Part shown: positions 52,556 to 60,776 of the stretch, one piece after another
Position numbering within the stretch: position 1 is the first letter of the stretch
How the letters are laid out: each line of letters begins with the position of its first letter
Assembly (NCBI RefSeq): GCF_000622385.1
Contig: NZ_JASD01000005.1
Span: 62,001-126,000, forward strand
Source of the DNA: Sulfitobacter noctilucicola
GTDB lineage: Bacteria > Pseudomonadota > Alphaproteobacteria > Rhodobacterales > Rhodobacteraceae
Length of the DNA: 64,000 bases
Direction: 5' to 3'
Program-made: the position numbers and the translations under genes
The notes under the pieces: model-generated
The model's database searches: none
What the model saw: the letters and a program-made list of their open reading frames with translations, nothing else
Told to the model about the DNA's origin: nothing

Positions 52556-53440
52556 CTAAGCGTCGCGCCCGCGTGCCGCGAGACGCGGCAACATGGCCGA
52601 GAAATCTCGCCCCTTACCATCTTCTTTCTCTACAAACTGATGATAGAGCGCATGCGCCAATGCCCCCATCGGCGTGTCGGCATCCACCAGTTCAGCGGCC
52701 TGCTGGCTCAACCCAAGGTCTTTAAGCATCAGCTCGGCGGCGAAACCCGGTGTGTAGTTATTGTCAGCCGGCGATTGGGGCCCGACACCCGGCGCGGGGC
52801 AGTAGGCATTCATCGACCACGAATAGCCTGACGAGGTGCTTACAACATCAAACATCTTCTGCCGGTCCAGCCCCAGCTTGTCAGCCAGAGAGAACGCTTC
52901 GCAGGTGGCGATCATCGTCGCCCCAAGGATCATGTTGTTGCAGATTTTCGCCGCCTGTCCGGCACCTGCGTCGCCGCAGTGCACAGCTTTCTGGCCCATG
53001 ATATCGAACAGGGGGGCTGCTTTTTCAAATGCCCCAGCCGAGCCGCCAGCCATAAACGTCAGCGTACCGCCAGAGGCTCCGCCGATGCCGCCTGAAACGG
53101 GGGCGTCAACCGCAAGAATATCCGCGTTTTCAGCGGCTTCCGACGTATTGCGTGCGCTTTCTACATCCACGGTGGAGCAATCGATGAACAAGGTGCCCGC
53201 GCCCATGTGAGCAATGGCCTGAGCCGCAACTTGCCGCAGGATGGAGCCATTAGGCAGCATAGTGATCACAACATCTGCGCCGGTCGCTGCATCCTCGATG
53301 CTTGTGACTGGCTTAACGCCGTCAGCGGTCGTGCCGGCAACATCGTAGCCGCGTAGTTTATGGCCCGCCTTGGCAAGATTTGTAGCCATGGGTGCGCCCA
53401 TGTTGCCCAGCCCGATAAATCCGATGGTGAGAGGTGTCAT
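52556..53440 (-). CDS. mmsB: 3-hydroxyisobutyrate dehydrogenase
   Basis: Oxidises 3-hydroxyisobutyrate to methylmalonate semialdehyde in valine catabolism, with NAD. The 294 residues show the Rossmann motif IGFIGLGNMGAPMA (6-19), the substrate site DAPVSGGIGGASGGTL (about 118-133) and the catalytic Lys in KICNNMILGA (about 168). It lies 10 bp after the 3-hydroxyisobutyryl-CoA hydrolase gene and its product is used by MmsA, encoded upstream in the same orientation. Confidence 0.94.
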   Translation of the reverse strand: MTPLTIGFIGLGNMGAPMATNLAKAGHKLRGYDVAGTTADGVKPVTSIEDAATGADVVITMLPNGSILRQVAAQAIAHMGAGTLFIDCSTVDVESARNTSEAAENADILAVDAPVSGGIGGASGGTLTFMAGGSAGAFEKAAPLFDIMGQKAVHCGDAGAGQAAKICNNMILGATMIATCEAFSLADKLGLDRQKMFDVVSTSSGYSWSMNAYCPAPGVGPQSPADNNYTPGFAAELMLKDLGLSQQAAELVDADTPMGALAHALYHQFVEKEDGKGRDFSAMLPRLAARGRDA

Positions 53441-53450
53441 TGCGATCTCC

Positions 53451-54482
53451 TTAGAGTTTCAGGGCTTGCGCCCCCAAGGGTTGCAGCATCTTTGACACTG
53501 CCGCGAGGGGGACGTTCATATCGGCGAATTGCCATTTCGGCTTGCGGTCTTTGTCGATGATTGCGGCTCGAATACCTTCGAGAAAATCACCATGCTCTGA
53601 CGCGCGGTGGGTAAAGCGGTATTCAAGATCCAGCGCTTTCTCCATGGTAACGGAGGGACCCCGAAGACGGTGCAGCATCTCGATCGTTGACGCCATCGAC
53701 AGCGGAGAATTGCGGCGGACTTTCTTCAGAGCGTCTTCAGCAAGTGCAGAGTCTGATGCGGCAAGGTCGATCAGAATATCATCGAGCCGCTCGCCGGAGA
53801 AAAGGGCGCTGATTTCGTTTGCCTGTCCTTTTAGAACGCCCTCGGGCGGTAGACCGGAAGACGCTTCGACACGCGAAGGGTCGCCAGCTTCCTCAAGTTC
53901 GGCAATCAGATTTGTCCACATGCTCTCAGGGAGGTAATGATCTGCAAAACCAGCATAAATCGCATCTGCCGCACCCATGCGAGTGGCAGTTATCCCCAGG
54001 TATTCCCCAAGCCGTCCGGGGGCGAGGGCGAGCATCAGGGAGCCGCCCACATCCGGCACCAAACCGATGCCACATTCCGGCATGGCAATCTGGCTGGTAT
54101 CCCCGACAATGCGGTGCGAGCCATGACAGCCGATCCCAACGCCACCGCCCATTGTGAACCCCTGAAGAAAAGAGACGACGGGTTTCGGGTAGGTAAAGAT
54201 CTTGTGGTTCAACCGGTATTCATCGGCCCAGAATTTTTGCCCATAGGCAAAGTTGCCTTTGGTGCCGTTTTCATAAAGATCAGCGATATCGCCGCCGGAA
54301 CAGAAGGCGCGGTCGCCCTCAGCATCAAAGACAACCAAATCGACAGCATCGATATCGCGCCAGTCATCCAGCGCTTTTTCAATGGCAAGACACATCTGAT
54401 ATGTCATTGCATTCAATGCTTTAGGGCGCATCAGTGTGATGCGGCCAGCACGGCCGGTGATGCGGATGTGGATGTCGCTCAT
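53451..54482 (-). CDS. 3-hydroxyisobutyryl-CoA hydrolase (crotonase fold)
   Basis: Crotonase-superfamily protein, 343 residues. Length and motifs are those of HIBCH and not of ordinary enoyl-CoA hydratase: RAFCSGGDIADLYENG (oxyanion hole, about 55-72), GGGVGIGCHGSHRIV, MPECGIGLVPDVGGS (catalytic Glu region, about 125-140) and the extra C-terminal helical domain. It releases 3-hydroxyisobutyrate in valine breakdown. The start overlaps the acyl-CoA dehydrogenase stop by 4 bp and mmsB follows 10 bp later, forming the operon core. Confidence 0.92.
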   Translation of the reverse strand: MSDIHIRITGRAGRITLMRPKALNAMTYQMCLAIEKALDDWRDIDAVDLVVFDAEGDRAFCSGGDIADLYENGTKGNFAYGQKFWADEYRLNHKIFTYPKPVVSFLQGFTMGGGVGIGCHGSHRIVGDTSQIAMPECGIGLVPDVGGSLMLALAPGRLGEYLGITATRMGAADAIYAGFADHYLPESMWTNLIAELEEAGDPSRVEASSGLPPEGVLKGQANEISALFSGERLDDILIDLAASDSALAEDALKKVRRNSPLSMASTIEMLHRLRGPSVTMEKALDLEYRFTHRASEHGDFLEGIRAAIIDKDRKPKWQFADMNVPLAAVSKMLQPLGAQALKL

Positions 54483-55621
54483 CTGTTTTTCAGCATGTCG
54501 CGCGAGACTATCACGCGCATGACCTCATTTGTGCCTTCCAGGATCTGGTGAACGCGCAAGTCGCGTACCAGCTTTTCAATGCCATAGTCTGAAAGATAGC
54601 CATAGCCACCGTGCAGTTGCAAACACTGGTCAACAATTTTGCTGCCTGCTTCGGTGACGAACTTTTTCGCCATGGCACAGAACTTTGTCGCATCCGGCGC
54701 GCCTTGGTCCAGCTTCCATGCTGCCTGACGCAAAAAGGTGCGGGCAGCCTGAAGTTCGATCTCCATATCAGCAAGGCGGAACTGAAGACCCTGAAACTGG
54801 TCAATTGGTTGCCCGAAGGCTTTGCGCTCGCCCATATAGGTCAATGTGTTGGTCAAAGCGATCTGTGCCGCGCCCAAGGAACAGGCGGCGATGTTCAAAC
54901 GGCCGCCATCAAGGCCGATCATCGCATATTTGAAACCTTTTCCTTCCTCACCTACCAGGTTAGCAGCTGGAATATTGCAATTGTCGAATTGGACTTGCGC
55001 TGTTGGTTGACTGCGCCAGCCCATCTTTTCCTCTAATCCGCCAAAGCTGAGACCCTCAGTGCCGTCTTCGACATAGACGGTCGACACGCCCGCCGCGCCG
55101 TCATCCGAGGTGCGGACCATGCAAACGTACGCATCGGAATATCCCCCGCCCGAGATGAACGCCTTGGTTCCATTCAGGATATAGCCGTCGTTTGTGCGGT
55201 CGCATTTAGTTTTGAGTGCAGCGGCATCAGAGCCGGAGCCGGGTTCAGTCAGGCAATAGCTCAGAACCGTGTCCATCGAGATGACGCCGGGCATAACGCG
55301 GGCCTTGAAGGCGTCAGACCCGAACGTATCGAGCATTTTGGCACACATGTTATGGATCGAGAGGAAGGCAGCGACCGAGGGGCAGGCCATCGACAGCGCT
55401 TCAAACACTAGGGTGGCGTCCAAACGACCCAAGCCTGCACCGCCGCCATCCTCTGTGACATAGAGCCCACCAAAGCCAAGGGCACCGATTTCCGGCCAAA
55501 GCTCTTTGGGGATGGTGCCGTCTTTTTCCCACTGCTGTGCGTGGGGTGCGATGTGTTCCTGCCCGAAAGCATAGGCCATATCAAAGATTGCGGTCTGTTC
55601 TTCGCTCAGCGCAAAATCCAT
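54479..55621 (-). CDS. Acyl-CoA dehydrogenase (probably isobutyryl-CoA)
   Basis: FAD-dependent dehydrogenase, 380 residues, of the short/branched-chain clade. Visible motifs are SYCLTEPGSGSDAAAL (FAD site, about 125-140) and the C-terminal QLHGGYGYLSDYGIEKLVRDLR...ILEGTNEVMR, whose Glu in LEGTNE is the likely base for this subfamily. Context (HIBCH, mmsB and mmsA) argues for isobutyryl-CoA. ATG 55621 has GAGGAG upstream; a 15-codon longer frame is not conserved. TTGCAAG repeats about 50 bp upstream are probable operator elements. Confidence 0.92.
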   Translation of the reverse strand: MDFALSEEQTAIFDMAYAFGQEHIAPHAQQWEKDGTIPKELWPEIGALGFGGLYVTEDGGGAGLGRLDATLVFEALSMACPSVAAFLSIHNMCAKMLDTFGSDAFKARVMPGVISMDTVLSYCLTEPGSGSDAAALKTKCDRTNDGYILNGTKAFISGGGYSDAYVCMVRTSDDGAAGVSTVYVEDGTEGLSFGGLEEKMGWRSQPTAQVQFDNCNIPAANLVGEEGKGFKYAMIGLDGGRLNIAACSLGAAQIALTNTLTYMGERKAFGQPIDQFQGLQFRLADMEIELQAARTFLRQAAWKLDQGAPDATKFCAMAKKFVTEAGSKIVDQCLQLHGGYGYLSDYGIEKLVRDLRVHQILEGTNEVMRVIVSRDMLKNR

Positions 55622-55669
55622 TTCGTGCTCCTCCCCGGCAGTTAATGAACAAGTGTTAAATTCCAATTA

Positions 55670-55687
55670 TTGCAAGACTTTTGCAAG
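55670..55687 (-). promoter_or_regulatory. TTGCAAG repeats upstream of acyl-CoA dehydrogenase
   Basis: Two TTGCAAG copies (55670-55676 and 55681-55687) spaced 11 bp apart, upstream of the dehydrogenase operon. The same box is part of the dyad between mmsA and the LysR gene. Confidence 0.5.
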
Positions 55688-55720
55688 GGGGTAGTCCAGA
55701 TGAATTTCAATCCCTGATAT

Positions 55721-55747
55721 GAAAAGAGCGGGCGCTGCCGCCCGCTC
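55721..55747 (-). terminator. Terminator after mmsA
   Basis: On the minus strand, stem GAGCGGGCG/CGCCCGCTC with a 4-nt loop and then TTTTC, 20 bp past the mmsA stop. It separates mmsA transcriptionally from the dehydrogenase operon downstream. Confidence 0.9.
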
Positions 55748-55766
55748 AAGTCTTTGTTAATTCTGT

Positions 55767-57266
55767 TTATTCCATCACGGGGATTGAGAATTCACCGCCT
55801 TCTTTAATGCCTGAAGGCCAGCGCGCGGTAACAGTCTTTGTCCGCGTATAGAACTTGAACGCATCCGGTCCGTGCTGGTTCAGGTCGCCAAAGACGGATT
55901 TCTTCCAGCCGCCGAAAGTGTGATAGGCCAGTGGTACAGGGATCGGTACGTTGATGCCGACCATGCCGATGTTGATCCGGTTGGCAAAGTCACGCGCCGC
56001 GTCGCCGTCGCGGGTAAAGATGGCGGTACCGTTGCCGTATTCGTGATCCATCGCCAGACCCAACGCTTCTTCATATGATTGGGCGCGCACACAGGTCAGC
56101 ACAGGGCCGAAGATTTCCTGCTGGTAGATATCCATATCCTTGGTCGCGCGGTCAAAGAGGTGTGGCCCGATAAAGTAACCGTCCTCATAGCCTTGCAGTT
56201 TGAAATCGCGTCCATCAACGACCAGTTCCGCGCCCTGATCGATGCCGGTCTGGACCAGACGTTCGATATTGGCCTTGGCCTGGGCGGTGACGACAGGGCC
56301 GTAATCTACATCGTTGCCTGAGGTGTAGGGGCCAACTTTGAGCTTTTCGATACGTGGTACCAGCTCTTTGATCAGCCTGTCGGCTGTTTCATCTCCAACA
56401 GGCACGGCGACGGAGATTGCCATGCAACGTTCGCCGGCCGCACCATAACCGGCACCCACAAGCGCATCAGCCGCCTGCGCCATGTCAGCGTCAGGCATGA
56501 TAATCATGTGGTTCTTGGCACCGCCGAAACATTGAACGCGTTTACCGTTCGCACAGCCTGTGGCGTAGATGTATTCAGCAATCGGGGTGGAGCCGACAAA
56601 GCCCACCGATTGAATGATAGGATCGTGCAGGATCGCGTCGACCGCTTCCTTGTCACCGTTGACGACTTGAAGGATGCCTTTGGGCAGACCCGCTTCCTCG
56701 GCCAGTTCCGCCAGCATCAGCGGCACGGATGGGTCACGCTCTGACGGCTTGAGGATGAAGGCGTTGCCGCAGGCGATGGCAGGGGCGAACATCCACATCG
56801 GGATCATAGCGGGGAAGTTGAATGGCGTGATGCCTGCGGTAACGCCAAGCGCCTGACGCATGGAGTACATGTCGATGCCGGGACCAGCGGAATCTGTGTA
56901 TTCGCCTTTGAGGAGCTGGGGCGCACCGATGCAGTATTCCACAACTTCGAGGCCGCGCTGCACATCGCCTGCCGCATCAGGCAATGTCTTGCCGTGTTCA
57001 CGGCTCAGCGCTTCGGCCAGTTTGTCCATGTCACGGTTCAGCAGTGTCACCAGCTTCATCAGCACGCGCGCGCGGCGCTGGGGGTTCGTGGCTGCCCATG
57101 CGGGCTGTGCGGCCTGCGCTGCGGCAACTGCCTGATCCATCTCGTCCTTTGACGCGAGCGGGCATTTTGCCTGAACTTCGCCTGTGGCAGGGTTCATAAC
57201 ATCGGCGAAACGGCCAGAAGTGCCTTTTACGTGGGCACCGTTGATGTAGTGGGTAAGTTCTTGCAT
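55767..57266 (-). CDS. mmsA: Methylmalonate-semialdehyde dehydrogenase (CoA-acylating)
   Basis: Converts methylmalonate semialdehyde to propionyl-CoA with NAD and CoA, the end of valine degradation; 499 residues. Catalytic Cys lies in GYGAAGERCMAI (about 285) and the FGGAKNHMIIMPDAD motif distinguishes MMSDH from ordinary aldehyde dehydrogenases. C-terminal TFGGWKKSVFGDLNQHG is conserved. The ATG follows AAGGAGG. It is transcribed from the region shared with the divergent LysR gene at 57412 and ends at its own terminator. Confidence 0.95.
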   Translation of the reverse strand: MQELTHYINGAHVKGTSGRFADVMNPATGEVQAKCPLASKDEMDQAVAAAQAAQPAWAATNPQRRARVLMKLVTLLNRDMDKLAEALSREHGKTLPDAAGDVQRGLEVVEYCIGAPQLLKGEYTDSAGPGIDMYSMRQALGVTAGITPFNFPAMIPMWMFAPAIACGNAFILKPSERDPSVPLMLAELAEEAGLPKGILQVVNGDKEAVDAILHDPIIQSVGFVGSTPIAEYIYATGCANGKRVQCFGGAKNHMIIMPDADMAQAADALVGAGYGAAGERCMAISVAVPVGDETADRLIKELVPRIEKLKVGPYTSGNDVDYGPVVTAQAKANIERLVQTGIDQGAELVVDGRDFKLQGYEDGYFIGPHLFDRATKDMDIYQQEIFGPVLTCVRAQSYEEALGLAMDHEYGNGTAIFTRDGDAARDFANRINIGMVGINVPIPVPLAYHTFGGWKKSVFGDLNQHGPDAFKFYTRTKTVTARWPSGIKEGGEFSIPVME

Positions 57267-57341
57267 GTGGGGGTCCTCCTTGGGTTGGGGGCAGTCTAGT
57301 CTTGCAAAAAGGTAAGCAACAGGGGCAGTTTTACAAAACGG

Positions 57342-57359
57342 TCTTGCAAATTCGCAAGA
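57342..57359. promoter_or_regulatory. Dyad between mmsA and LysR gene
   Basis: TCTTGCAAATTCGCAAGA, arms TCTTGC/GCAAGA, fits the T-N11-A dyad of LysR-type regulators and lies 53 bp before the LysR ATG and 76 bp before mmsA. A further CTTGCAAAAA half-site is at 57301. Confidence 0.6.
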
Positions 57360-57411
57360 TCACTCTCCGGGGAACGACTGATTGATTTTGGAGGTCGAGT
57401 GAAGGGACGTC

Positions 57412-58308
57412 ATGGCACATAACTGGGATGATCTTCGGCTGTTTCTGGCGGTCGCGCGAGAGCGCACACTTTCGAGCGCGGGCAAACTTGTGCGGCTCGA
57501 TCCTGCAACGCTTGGTCGGCGGGTGGCGCGATTGGAAAAGCAGCTCGATGCGGTGCTGTTCGTCAAATCACCACAAGGCTATGCCTTGACCGAGGCGGGT
57601 GAGCAGTTGTTCCGGCGTGCAGAGGCGGCAGACCGGGCGATGCGGCTGGCCATGGCCGAGGTGGTGCCGCCCAGCGACATGCTAACTGGACAGATCCGCA
57701 TAGGGGCACCGGACGGCGCGGCAAACTTTCTGTTGCCGCAAATCTGCGCGGGTCTTGCTGCTGACCATCCCGGCCTGGATATCCAGATTGTTGCTTTGCC
57801 ACGTGTGTTCAACTTGTCGCGTCGAGAAGCGGACATGGCGATCGCCGTTAGCGCACCCGAGGCGGGCAGGTTGGTTGTCCAGAAGCTCAGCGCCTACCGT
57901 CTGCATCTGGCGGCCGCCGAAAGCTATCTGGCCGGGCACCCGCCGATCCGGTCAACCGACGATCTGAAGTCGCACAGGATCGTCGGCTATATCGCTGATA
58001 TGATCTTTGATCGCGAGCTCGATTATCTCGCGGATCTTGGCCTCACCCGCGTGCCGCTGGCGTCGAATTCCGTGTCTGTTCAAGGCCAGATCATCCGGCA
58101 GGGTGGCGGCGTGGGCATCGTCCATGATTTTGCGCTGCCATTCCTGCCCGGCGTGCGGCCTGTGCTGGCCCACGACATCCATCTGGAGCGGGCGTTTTAT
58201 CTGATCCGCCATGCGGATGATCGCGGCAACCAACGGTTGAGCCAGTTCGCTGACCTGTTAAGCGCTGCAATCCGCCGCGAACTGCGCAGATTGGAGGCAA
58301 AGGCTTGA
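57412..58308 (+). CDS. LysR-family transcriptional regulator
   Basis: LysR-type regulator of 298 residues: N-terminal winged helix (WDDLRLFLAVARERTLSSAGKLVRLDPATLGRRVARLEKQL, about 4-44) and a C-terminal substrate-binding domain (about 90-290). It is divergent from mmsA, the classic layout in which the regulator controls its neighbour; the 57342 dyad between them supports this. The inducer is unknown, possibly a valine-pathway intermediate. The AGGGA ribosome site supports ATG 57412. Confidence 0.92.
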   Translation: MAHNWDDLRLFLAVARERTLSSAGKLVRLDPATLGRRVARLEKQLDAVLFVKSPQGYALTEAGEQLFRRAEAADRAMRLAMAEVVPPSDMLTGQIRIGAPDGAANFLLPQICAGLAADHPGLDIQIVALPRVFNLSRREADMAIAVSAPEAGRLVVQKLSAYRLHLAAAESYLAGHPPIRSTDDLKSHRIVGYIADMIFDRELDYLADLGLTRVPLASNSVSVQGQIIRQGGGVGIVHDFALPFLPGVRPVLAHDIHLERAFYLIRHADDRGNQRLSQFADLLSAAIRRELRRLEAKA

Positions 58309-58380
58309 CACAAATACCCTTTGTGGCGGACGCTGAGGGGGAACCTGATGATCAGGCGTGCATGCGAGGGAGGATCACCG

Positions 58381-58815
58381 ATGCTGGTTTCACAGATACT
58401 CAAGTCAAAATCCGATGATGGCGTTGTGACATCGCAACCGACCATGCTGATATCCGAGGCCGCAGCAGAGCTATCCGCCAAGCGGATCGGTACTCTTGTA
58501 ATCTCAAACGACGGCAAATCGCCGATCGGCATTCTGTCAGAGCGCGACATTGTGCGCGAGCTGGGCAAACAGGGCGCAGGGTGTCTGACACAAACGGTAG
58601 ACAAGCTGATGACCACGAAACTGGTCACTTGTTCACGAGACGACCGTGCTGATGAAATTCTTCAACAGATGACCGAAGGGCGTTTCCGCCACATGCCTGT
58701 GCTTGAGGACGGCGTGCTGGTGGGCCTTATTTCGCTGGGCGATGTGGTCAAGGCCCGTCTGGCCGAACTCGCGATGGAGAAAAACGCGCTCGAAGGCATG
58801 ATCATGGGTCATTAG
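58381..58815 (+). CDS. Two-CBS-domain protein
   Basis: Stand-alone CBS pair, 144 residues: first CBS about 10-65 (SEAAAELSAKRIGTLVISNDGKSPIGILSERDIV), second about 78-134 (EILQQMTEGRFRHMPVLEDGVLVGLISLGDVV). CBS pairs bind adenosine nucleotides and act as energy or redox sensors, sometimes regulating partner proteins. The ATG at 58381 has GGGAGGATC upstream; a 20-codon longer frame reads through a region that is not CBS-like. It lies 72 bp after the LysR gene and before coaD. Confidence 0.9.
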   Translation: MLVSQILKSKSDDGVVTSQPTMLISEAAAELSAKRIGTLVISNDGKSPIGILSERDIVRELGKQGAGCLTQTVDKLMTTKLVTCSRDDRADEILQQMTEGRFRHMPVLEDGVLVGLISLGDVVKARLAELAMEKNALEGMIMGH

Positions 58816-58899
58816 CGCGGCTCATCACAATCGGGTTGCACCCCTGCGCGGGGCATGGTTGCTTGGCGTCGACAGAGGGCATAATTCAGGAATATTTCG

Positions 58900-59397
58900 A
58901 TGCGCGTAGGCCTTTATCCCGGGACGTTTGATCCGATCACATTAGGCCATGTGGACATCATGCGCCGTGCAGCGACGCTTGTAGACAAGCTTGTCATCGG
59001 GGTTGCGATCAACCGCGACAAGGGCCCGTTGTTCTCGCTCGAAGAGCGGGTCGAGATGGTCGAGGCGCAATGCGCAGACCTGAAGGCAAAGACGGGAATC
59101 GAAATTGTGGTTCACCCGTTTGAGAACCTTTTGATCAACTGCGCCCATGATGTCGGGGCGCAGATGATTGTGCGGGGTCTGCGTGCCGTTGCTGACTTTG
59201 AGTATGAATATCAGATGGTTGGCATGAACCGCCAGCTTGACGATTCAATCGAGACAGTGTTCTTGATGGCCGAAGCGCAACATCAGGCGATTGCCAGCAA
59301 ACTGGTGAAAGAAATCGCCCGCCTTGACGGTGACATCAGCAAATTCGTCATGCCAAGTGTCGAAGCTGCGGTGCGGGCCAAATTCGATAAGACCTAA
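58900..59397 (+). CDS. coaD: Phosphopantetheine adenylyltransferase
   Basis: Fourth step of coenzyme A synthesis, forming dephospho-CoA from 4'-phosphopantetheine and ATP; 165 residues. It begins MRVGLYPGTFDPITLGHVDIM, with the nucleotide-binding TxGH motif (T16-H19), RGLRAVADFEYEYQM near 90 and the C-terminal SKLVKEIARLDGDIS segment. Length is normal. Its stop codon overlaps the convergent gap stop (CTAA shared by TAG and TAA). Confidence 0.96.
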   Translation: MRVGLYPGTFDPITLGHVDIMRRAATLVDKLVIGVAINRDKGPLFSLEERVEMVEAQCADLKAKTGIEIVVHPFENLLINCAHDVGAQMIVRGLRAVADFEYEYQMVGMNRQLDDSIETVFLMAEAQHQAIASKLVKEIARLDGDISKFVMPSVEAAVRAKFDKT

Positions 59398-60395
59398 ATC
59401 AGTTGGGCCATTCGATTTGCCGTATCCAGCATCCGGTTGGAGAACGCCCATTCGTTGTCATACCACGCCAGCACGCGCATCAAATTTCCCTGCTGAACGG
59501 TTGTCTGGTCGCCCGCGACAATCGCACTGGCAGGGTCTTGGTTAAAGTCGATTGAAACCATCTTGCGATCCGTAAAGTCGATGATCCCTTCGAACGGGCC
59601 ATCAGCAGCCTCTGCGAAAAGGGCGTTGATGTCCTCGGGGGTGGCTGGTTTCTCTGTCTCGACGACCAGATCAATACAAGAGACATTTGGTGTCGGCACA
59701 CGAATGGCAGTTCCGATGATCCTGTCCTTCAACTGGGGAAGGACCACACCCAGAGTTTCTGCCGCGCCTGTTGTTGTCGGGATCATCGACAGCGCAGCGG
59801 CACGCGCGCGGTAAAGGTCGGCATGGGCGGTGTCATGCAGCGTCTGTGTGCCTGTGTAGCTGTGAACGGTGGTCATGTGTCCCCGTGTGATGCCGTAAGT
59901 TTGGTTCAAGAGGTGGGCCACGGGAACCAGACAATTCGTTGTGCAGGACGCATTGCTCAGAATGATATCCCGCGATTCAATCTGATCGTGGTTCACACCG
60001 TAGACAATTGTCTTGAGATCACCGTTGGCTGGTGCCGAGATCAGCACGCGCTTTGATCCGTTGCGAAGGTGCCGTGCCGCGTCTTCCGGGGCGCGGAAAA
60101 AACCCGAGCATTCCAGCACGATATCCACGTCGGACCAGTCAAGCTTTTCTGGTGCGGTCTCGTGGCTCATGCGGATGGGGCCAGTTCCGATGTCCATGGT
60201 ATTCTGGCCCAGCGTTACCGCCTGACGAAACCGGCCGTGTATGGAATCGAGTTCAAACAGATGGGCGCTTGTCGCAAGCGGGGTGGGATCATTGATCGCG
60301 ACCACTTGCATCTGCGGCAAATCACGCTCTGTCAGTGCGCGCAGAATGCTGCGCCCAATGCGACCAAAACCATTGATGCCAAGCTTGATTGTCAT
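59394..60395 (-). CDS. gap: Glyceraldehyde-3-phosphate dehydrogenase, copy 1
   Basis: Phosphorylating GAPDH of 333 residues with intact active site (NASCTTNCL near 148-156, His in MTTVHSYTG). Asp36 in VVAIND occupies the position that selects NAD over NADP. The adjacent loop, usually L-P, reads T-A (HDTAHAD), a substitution also seen in NAD enzymes. It follows a GAGGAC ribosome site; a 12-bp palindrome lies 20-31 bp upstream. Its 3' end overlaps coaD tail to tail. Copy 2 lies 382 bp further on the same strand. Confidence 0.95.
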   Translation of the reverse strand: MTIKLGINGFGRIGRSILRALTERDLPQMQVVAINDPTPLATSAHLFELDSIHGRFRQAVTLGQNTMDIGTGPIRMSHETAPEKLDWSDVDIVLECSGFFRAPEDAARHLRNGSKRVLISAPANGDLKTIVYGVNHDQIESRDIILSNASCTTNCLVPVAHLLNQTYGITRGHMTTVHSYTGTQTLHDTAHADLYRARAAALSMIPTTTGAAETLGVVLPQLKDRIIGTAIRVPTPNVSCIDLVVETEKPATPEDINALFAEAADGPFEGIIDFTDRKMVSIDFNQDPASAIVAGDQTTVQQGNLMRVLAWYDNEWAFSNRMLDTANRMAQLI

Positions 60396-60414
60396 GAGGT
60401 CCTCATTTGATCAA

Positions 60415-60426
60415 ATTATGTGATTA
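60415..60426 (-). promoter_or_regulatory. Palindrome upstream of gap copy 1
   Basis: ATTTGATCAAAT is a perfect 12-bp palindrome 20-31 bp before the start codon, close enough to the ribosome site to act on either transcription or translation. No copy was seen before gap copy 2. Confidence 0.35.
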
Positions 60427-60539
60427 GAAATGGCGGCTTGGCGGCCCGTGTCAACGGGCAGGGCAGGGTAAACAAGTACCAATACAATTTTTAAGGGCTA
60501 TGAGGTGATTGGTCGTTCAGGTGCGGCGCGCGGCCAAGG

Positions 60540-60683
60540 TTATCGCCAGAAAGCGATGTATTCGATCAAATCGGCCAGCTTCTTGCCTAGAAAGATCATA
60601 TGCTCGGTGCCGAAGTAGAAAACGTCAACCAAACCGGCGACGATCAAGATGATGGCAAGAATGATGGCAATTGTATTGGTCAA
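60540..60683 (-). CDS. Small membrane protein with TTG start
   Basis: A 47-residue protein starting at TTG (60681-60683) with GGAG 8 bp upstream: one N-terminal hydrophobic helix (TNTIAIILAIILIVAGLVDVFYF) and a conserved-looking C-terminus (LGKKLADLIEYIAFWR). The frame runs 14 codons further upstream to an ATG, but that part is not hydrophobic and starts without a ribosome site. It sits between the two gap genes in the same orientation. Function unknown; proteins of this layout near gap are known to me in Roseobacters but not characterised. Confidence 0.65.
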   Translation of the reverse strand: MTNTIAIILAIILIVAGLVDVFYFGTEHMIFLGKKLADLIEYIAFWR

Positions 60684-60776
60684 TGCAAATGCTCCGCACA
60701 GGTCCGCACCGATATGACAGGGCATTCTGTTTGGTGCAAGGGGCCCAGCAGACGCAAAAGCTGAGCACCCAAGCGT

